DNA of 64,000 bases from an uncultured Oscillospiraceae bacterium (GTDB taxonomy: Bacteria; Bacillota; Clostridia; Oscillospirales; Ruminococcaceae): NCBI GenBank assembly GCA_934462925.1, contig CAKSIT010000009.1, positions 71,364 to 135,363 of the forward strand, read 5' to 3'. The position numbers were made by a program, and so were the translations under genes. Below the pieces are notes generated by a model. That model was not told the DNA's origin. It worked only from the letters and a program-made list of their open reading frames with translations, and did not search any database. The first letter of the stretch is position 1; the number at the start of each line of letters is the position of its first letter. This document shows, in pieces, positions 61,401-64,000 of this stretch.

Positions 61401-61567
61401 TCCTCTGCGATATCATACTCCCACAATCCGAAATTTGTGTACTCCGAGGATATTTTTACTTTCATTTCCTCGGCTCTGACGGATATTCTAAGGCTGTTTA
61501 TCTGCTTTTTGGCCTGCGCCAACTCGTCGCGCAGCTTGTCCAGGGTACTTTCCTCTGCTGTCGTCAC
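58436..61567 (-). CDS. PAS-GGDEF-GAF-PAS-GGDEF-EAL signalling protein
   Basis: 1043 residues, no membrane helix. Order: PAS (about 40-155), degenerate GGDEF (160-340; SEEFG at the signature site), GAF (about 350-505), PAS with CHDC and HCCICC Cys clusters (about 515-640), second degenerate GGDEF (645-775; SEGSRF), and an EAL domain with intact EALVRW (EAL 824-826), DDFGSGYSSL and SEGVET. Most likely a c-di-GMP phosphodiesterase whose GGDEF domains regulate it. GTG start with GAGGGG. It could tune the type IV pili, whose PilB has a c-di-GMP-type domain. Confidence 0.88.
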   Translation of the reverse strand: MTTAEESTLDKLRDELAQAKKQINSLRISVRAEEMKVKISSEYTNFGLWEYDIAEDIMYQYKKLHGRYEKNLDPIIRFRTTVISWGTVNVEDLPVFNKFCDALERGDREMNCDVRVLNDSCEMVWFRYEGKTVFDEDGRPLRVIGRTLDVTAEKGGTDIKADDRHDPLTGVYRYDAFRELVGRLTSGEDIYKSSALILVGVHGTSELSEKNRHNVMKTVGKLLNGISACYHESIVGLTDSEEFGFFVRFTDIPSLEGVARQICDTINGLDRAVNEEYSRVSVSSGIAIIKGGKRFDTVYAEARTALFSAKRSTGGSALYNSSMAALARVPRPVSKPEEAKFSDDTAEILGLAVSALVDRPHAPDFMGRAFTLAGSRIGAQSIVFMIAQEDGFRREVVYSCGEKTGSRCPRVDFNGSVAEALHRLYELNGPLLVDGSSHGFETAGGAESALVFPVRTNSGIKGYLSVTSTGGAELDGENRRVLVMLVDVLDRLYTVFEDELVAVERQRYEKTALDILRVEGYTIDPHSYIVDYAGENTQAHLGLKAGDVCYEKLFGRKSPCHDCPLKELEAGKLQATSVFFRPEEHRWFSRTAFIDEAADGKKHCCICCADITACLGKINTHDMLTGVMTLDTFTSEAMRLVSDCRHGYSTTVLNVAGFRRLNESAGYEAGNAILIAISDILERSVVKGELLCRSEGSRFILLLRSKSHSELEVRLNQLLASIQKQVYEKCCRQIYLLAGVYEMTSESVGIMGALDRAITAQKTVKDKSYYNDNLIAAYDKQLRAEIQSRQYIEAHMVEALENDEFHVYYQPKVCLATGKITGAEALVRWIKSDGEIIPPSKFVPIFEENGFISDMDFAIYRQAVADIKRWLRSGIEVPLISLNVSRHHLKDEHFSEKLTTLVDSIGVPHDKIEFEITESLLTENMETLVDTMTQLKNAGFHISIDDFGSGYSSLNLITLLPFDTLKIDGGFFLKNDLTDRNKKVISSVITLAKSLNLETVSEGVETQVQVDFLKSLGCDMIQGFFYYRPMPSGDFTKLIEKKA

Positions 61568-61656
61568 AAATACTCACCCCTCTTAGTTTAACCAAACCAT
61601 AACATGGACGCTGCGGCCAAAACGCCGCACCCCGATAAAAATATGCTCTTATACAA

Positions 61657-61685
61657 ATTATATCTCATAATCGTGCCATTGTCAA
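61657..61685 (-). promoter_or_regulatory. Promoter of the EAL-protein gene
   Basis: Minus strand: TTGACA (61685-61680), 17-bp spacer, TATAAT (61662-61657). The leader has a TGCGGC/GCCGCA hairpin. Confidence 0.9.
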
Positions 61686-61786
61686 TAGATAAATATGCGT
61701 CAGCTTAATTATTTCCGCACACAGCGCAAGTCATTCGACATTGTTCGACGCAATTTTCTTGGCATTACAAAAAATTTTCCCGCCAA

Positions 61787-61810
61787 AAAGGGACGTATGA
61801 ACGCCCCTTT
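61787..61810 (-). terminator. Terminator of thiT
   Basis: Stem AAAGGGGCG/CGTCCCTTT on the minus strand followed by T, 10 bases past the stop. Confidence 0.82.
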
Positions 61811-61820
61811 GAACATATGC

Positions 61821-62411
61821 TTAGTGTACGGCAGGCTTGGCTTCCGTCTGATAAACCTTGAAAAGCTTTGCAGTGTGCGGCTCTTTGAAAAGAACTACCG
61901 CGCCGATAAAGGTGAACACCGCCTCGGGTACCATGTACGCGCCGTTGTAGCAGATGGAGTAGATAAAGGGATTCCAACCCTCGGGCGCCCAGCTCGCAAA
62001 GAATATAACGCCGCTTATAACGTGGCTTACTACGCGCATTGCCATAGCAAGGGAAATTCCGCCGATATAACCGCCTACGCCCTTTGTGCGGAAAAGTCCG
62101 GCAAAGCCGAGAACGGTAAACGCCACAAGGTAGTCGAATATTATCGTGCCGACAAGCGACTGCGGAGTAAGTCCCCAACTGAGAACAGAAGCAATGTCGA
62201 GCCCCAGCTGCGTAAGAGAATACACAAATGCGCTGAACAGTCCCCAACGCGTACCGTACATAATGCTGAGCATACAAATCGGCAGCATACTCAGCAGCGT
62301 TACAGAACCGCCAAGCGGCATCTGAATAATCTTAACAAGACTAAGTGCAACGGAGAGCGCTATCATGACTGCGCTCATAGTCAGCTTTTTTACGTCTAAT
62401 TTTTGTTTCAT
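61821..62411 (-). CDS. thiT: Thiamine ECF transporter S-component ThiT
   Basis: 196 residues, six membrane helices, with the ThiT signature GGSVTLLSMLPICMLSIMYGTRWG and a later FDYLVAFTVLGFAGLF. Binds thiamine for import by the shared ECF module. No TPP riboswitch is seen in the short leader. The best ribosome-site match (AAAGGGGCAGG) lies far upstream, with a GGCACG/CGTGCC hairpin between it and the ATG at 62411, so the start is less certain. Confidence 0.87.
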   Translation of the reverse strand: MKQKLDVKKLTMSAVMIALSVALSLVKIIQMPLGGSVTLLSMLPICMLSIMYGTRWGLFSAFVYSLTQLGLDIASVLSWGLTPQSLVGTIIFDYLVAFTVLGFAGLFRTKGVGGYIGGISLAMAMRVVSHVISGVIFFASWAPEGWNPFIYSICYNGAYMVPEAVFTFIGAVVLFKEPHTAKLFKVYQTEAKPAVH

Positions 62412-62472
62412 TTTTTTTGCGGCACGAAACGTGCCTGCCCCTTTCTTTTATATCGGTTTTCACCGCGTATAC

Positions 62473-62501
62473 AGTATAGCACATCTTTTGCGAATTTTCA
62501 A
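62473..62501 (-). promoter_or_regulatory. Promoter of thiT
   Basis: Minus strand: TTGAAA (62501-62496), 17-bp spacer, TATACT (62478-62473). The -35 overlaps the stop codon of the upstream permease gene. Confidence 0.75.
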
Positions 62502-63286
62502 GTGCTTAAGCCTGTCATCAGGTTAAATCCCATAACTGCCGCGCCCAGCGCCACAAGGACAACGCCCGTTGCGCGGTTTAACGTCTTAGGCTCTGCCTTG
62601 TTTGCAAAAAGCGCGGCGATTCTCGCCCATACAAGCGTGAAAACAATGCACAGCGCCATAACGAGCAAGTCGGGCGCTTCACCCATAACAAAATGCGACA
62701 CCGAGCCTGTAAGCGCCGTAAACGTCATAATGAAAACGCTCGTTCCAACGGCGGTTTTAAGCTCGTAGCCAAGCAGCGACGTCAGTATGAGAAGCATCAT
62801 CATTCCGCCGCCCGCGCCGACAAAGCCGCAAATAAAGCCTATCGCCACGCCCGCGGCAAGCGAACGCACAAGCCGTTTTTTCTGCGGAACGCTCTCCATG
62901 TCCTCTTTGGTAGTCATTACGGGTTTAACAATAAACTTTATTCCGAGCAGGAACGTCATAAACACGGAAAACCCGCCCATAGCCGCAGACGGCAGCAGGC
63001 TCGACGCCCAGCTCCCCACAACGGTGAACACAAGCACGCTCGCCATCATCACAAGCCCGTTTTTTATGTCGAGATTCTTGTTTTTGCCGTATGTATACGC
63101 GGAAACGGCGCTCGCCAGCACGTCCGAAGCAAGCGCGATACCGACTGCGGCATACGGGTCGATTCCCAAAAATGTCGTGAGCATCGGCGTTATGACCGCA
63201 GCTGCGCTCATTCCCGCAAAACCCGTGCCTAATCCCGCGCCCATGCCTGCAAAAAATGTGACTACAATAGTTATAAAAAGCTCCAT
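62498..63286 (-). CDS. TauE/SafE family membrane transporter
   Basis: 262 residues, about eight membrane helices. The two repeats GxGxG(T)GFAG near the start and GFICGFVGAGGGMMMLL in the middle mark the TauE/SafE (sulfite/organosulfonate exporter) family. Substrate unknown. GAGGG before the ATG. Confidence 0.88.
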   Translation of the reverse strand: MELFITIVVTFFAGMGAGLGTGFAGMSAAAVITPMLTTFLGIDPYAAVGIALASDVLASAVSAYTYGKNKNLDIKNGLVMMASVLVFTVVGSWASSLLPSAAMGGFSVFMTFLLGIKFIVKPVMTTKEDMESVPQKKRLVRSLAAGVAIGFICGFVGAGGGMMMLLILTSLLGYELKTAVGTSVFIMTFTALTGSVSHFVMGEAPDLLVMALCIVFTLVWARIAALFANKAEPKTLNRATGVVLVALGAAVMGFNLMTGLST

Positions 63287-63322
63287 GGTTTCCCTCTTTT
63301 ACTTCTCATGTGTTGCTTATTT

Positions 63323-63351
63323 ATTGTAGCACATTTGGGGGGGAATGTCAA
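63323..63351 (-). promoter_or_regulatory. Promoter of the TauE-family gene
   Basis: Minus strand: TTGACA (63351-63346), 17-bp spacer, TACAAT (63328-63323). Confidence 0.82.
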
Positions 63352-63465
63352 TGGGCAGCGCCTACTTTTCAACAGTCGTTCTGTACTAGTTCAGCAGCCG
63401 CTTTGTTGCAGGGAAGCTCCGCATAATCGCTCATGTGGGTGGCTCGTTTCGGATTCCGCGCGCAT

Positions 63466-63490
63466 AAAAAATCCCTTGCCTTAGCAAGGG
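63466..63490 (-). terminator. rRNA/tRNA operon terminator 2
   Basis: Stem CCCTTGC/GCAAGGG (63490-63473 on the minus strand) followed by ATTTTTTA. Confidence 0.85.
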
Positions 63491-63500
63491 AGAAGGGTAT

Positions 63501-63531
63501 AAAACAAAAAGCGCCTCAGCACGCTAGGCGT
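63501..63531 (-). terminator. rRNA/tRNA operon terminator 1
   Basis: CGCCT/AGGCG stem followed by CTTTTTGTTTT on the minus strand, just after tRNA-Trp. With the next hairpin it makes a tandem terminator. Confidence 0.75.
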
Positions 63532-63546
63532 GTCGAAGCACTCAGC

Positions 63547-63622
63547 TGGCAGGGGCAGTAGGACTTGAACCCACAACTTACGGTTTTGGAGACCGTCGCT
63601 CTACCAATTGAACTATACCCCT
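63547..63622 (-). tRNA. tRNA-Trp (CCA anticodon)
   Basis: Cloverleaf with acceptor AGGGGTA/TGCCCCT, anticodon loop CTCCAAA and T-loop GGTTCAAGTCC. The 3' CCA is encoded. Last tRNA of the operon. Confidence 0.93.
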
Positions 63623-63627
63623 ATTGG

Positions 63628-63704
63628 TGGTGCGCCAACAGGGACTCGAACCCCGGACCGACCGGTTATGAGCCGGTTGCTCTAACCAACTGAGCTATTG
63701 GCGC
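63628..63704 (-). tRNA. tRNA with CAU anticodon (Met or Ile2)
   Basis: 77 bases including encoded CCA; acceptor GCGCCAA/TTGGCGC, anticodon loop CTCATAA. The anticodon stem lacks the three G-C pairs of initiator tRNA. It could be elongator Met or the lysidine-modified Ile2. Confidence 0.9.
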
Positions 63705-63727
63705 AAATAGCGCTGGCAAAAGGGAAA

Positions 63728-63802
63728 TGGTGACTCGTGGGGGAATCGAACCCCCGTTACCGGCGTGAGAGGCCGGTGTCTTAACCGCTTGACCAACGAG
63801 CC
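63728..63802 (-). tRNA. tRNA-Glu (CTC anticodon)
   Basis: 75 bases with encoded CCA; anticodon loop CTCTCAC within a CCGGC/GCCGG stem; acceptor GGCTCGT/ACGAGTC with a G-T pair. Confidence 0.9.
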
Positions 63803-63810
63803 ATATATAA

Positions 63811-63840
63811 GTTAAGGAATAGGTTAGCCTATTCCTTAAC
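63811..63840 (-). promoter_or_regulatory. Perfect hairpin between tRNA-Lys and tRNA-Glu
   Basis: 13-bp perfect stem (63811-63823 with 63828-63840) with a 4-base loop in the spacer of the tRNA operon. Could be a processing site or a partial terminator. Confidence 0.7.
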
Positions 63841-63844
63841 TTCT

Positions 63845-63920
63845 TGGTACAGCTTCAGGGACTCGAACCCTGGACCCACTGATTAAGAGTCAGTTGCTCT
63901 ACCAACTGAGCTAAAGCTGC
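63845..63920 (-). tRNA. tRNA-Lys (CTT anticodon)
   Basis: 76 bases with encoded CCA; acceptor GCAGCTT/AAGCTGT, anticodon loop CTCTTAA, T-loop GGTTCGAGTCC. Confidence 0.93.
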
Positions 63921-63925
63921 ATAAT

Positions 63926-64000
63926 GTCGGCACCCATCTATCTTCCCGGGCAGTTGCCCGCCAAGTATTTTCGACGCAAGTGAGCTTAACTACTGTGTTC
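63926..64000 (-). rRNA. 5S ribosomal RNA, 3' part
   Basis: On the minus strand the bases from the window edge match the second half of 5S rRNA: GAACACAGTAGTTAAGCTC, then ATACTTGGCGGGCAACTGCC and GGGAAGATAGATGGGTGCC. The 5' part lies beyond 64000. This is the tail of an rRNA operon running leftward into the four tRNAs. Confidence 0.9.

Noticed and set aside
61568..61656. c-di-GMP riboswitch in the leader of the EAL gene
   Set aside because: Only a simple GC hairpin is present; conserved class I or II aptamer bases are not seen.
62412..62497. TPP riboswitch upstream of thiT
   Set aside because: The region is too short, and no THI-box CTGAGA or ACCTGA pair is present.

Overview
The window is a stretch of GC-rich chromosome from a Gram-positive anaerobe, most likely a clostridial (Oscillospirales-like) member of the Bacillota. 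Supporting signs are AGGAGG-type ribosome sites, sigma-A promoters with 16-17 bp spacers, many lipobox lipoproteins, an SPxTG sortase-type anchor, ECF transporter S-components, a GTP-dependent PEP carboxykinase, a GH130 mannoside phosphorylase, and tRNA genes that encode CCA. The species cannot be named from the sequence alone.

Layout. 1-8 kb: end of gltX, metG, a GH130 phosphorylase, a lipoprotein gene split by a poly-C tract, a small inverted-repeat (MITE-like) element, a secreted beta-repeat protein and pckG. 8.1-11.4 kb: a cobalamin riboswitch followed by two DUF4430 (transcobalamin C-terminal-like) proteins and a DUF6472-type small protein. The second DUF4430 protein also has an alpha-toroid N-terminal lobe, so it has the domain order of animal intrinsic factor and transcobalamin. 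This is the most interesting system here. 11.6-17.5 kb: a D,D-carboxypeptidase with a MacA/MacB-like adaptor and permease, pyrE, an F420-ligase-like gene and a FliD-like protein. 17.6-32.2 kb: a full type IV pilus locus with major pilin, four other prepilin-like genes, PilT, PilB, a prepilin peptidase with an insert, PilO-like, a PilM-PilN fusion, and PilC. 32.5-38.3 kb: nadE, a membrane protein, a Gx transporter and polA. 38.5-46.5 kb: housekeeping and sensory genes, including a YbjN-like protein, an ECF S-component, TtcA-like, Nudix, Def, a chemoreceptor, DUF1015 and a serine hydrolase. 46.5-51.4 kb: glmU with NAD salvage genes pncA and pncB and a repeat-bearing hypothetical. 51.5-58.1 kb: a PH-domain membrane protein, a PLP decarboxylase-like enzyme, two PrsA-like lipoproteins and a BMP-family lipoprotein. 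58.4-63.3 kb: a PAS-GGDEF-GAF-PAS-GGDEF-EAL protein, thiT and a TauE-family permease. 63.5-64 kb: the tail of an rRNA operon (Trp, Met/Ile2, Glu and Lys tRNAs and partial 5S, all on the minus strand).

Repeats. A structured 120-190 bp element occurs four times (near 2.9, 11.5, 15.2 and 58.3 kb). Three copies lie between two copies of the local terminator hairpin; the copy at 58.3 kb has perfect 30-bp direct repeats. The fourth lies in the pyrE leader. Two further MITE-like elements and a relic of one of them are also present.

How the genes fit together. The pilus ATPase PilB carries an MshEN-like N-terminus, and the window also has an EAL protein with degenerate GGDEF domains, so c-di-GMP control of the pili is plausible. 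The riboswitch and two surface proteins suggest cobalamin capture at the cell surface, feeding an importer that is not in the window. nadE, pncA and pncB together cover NAD salvage.
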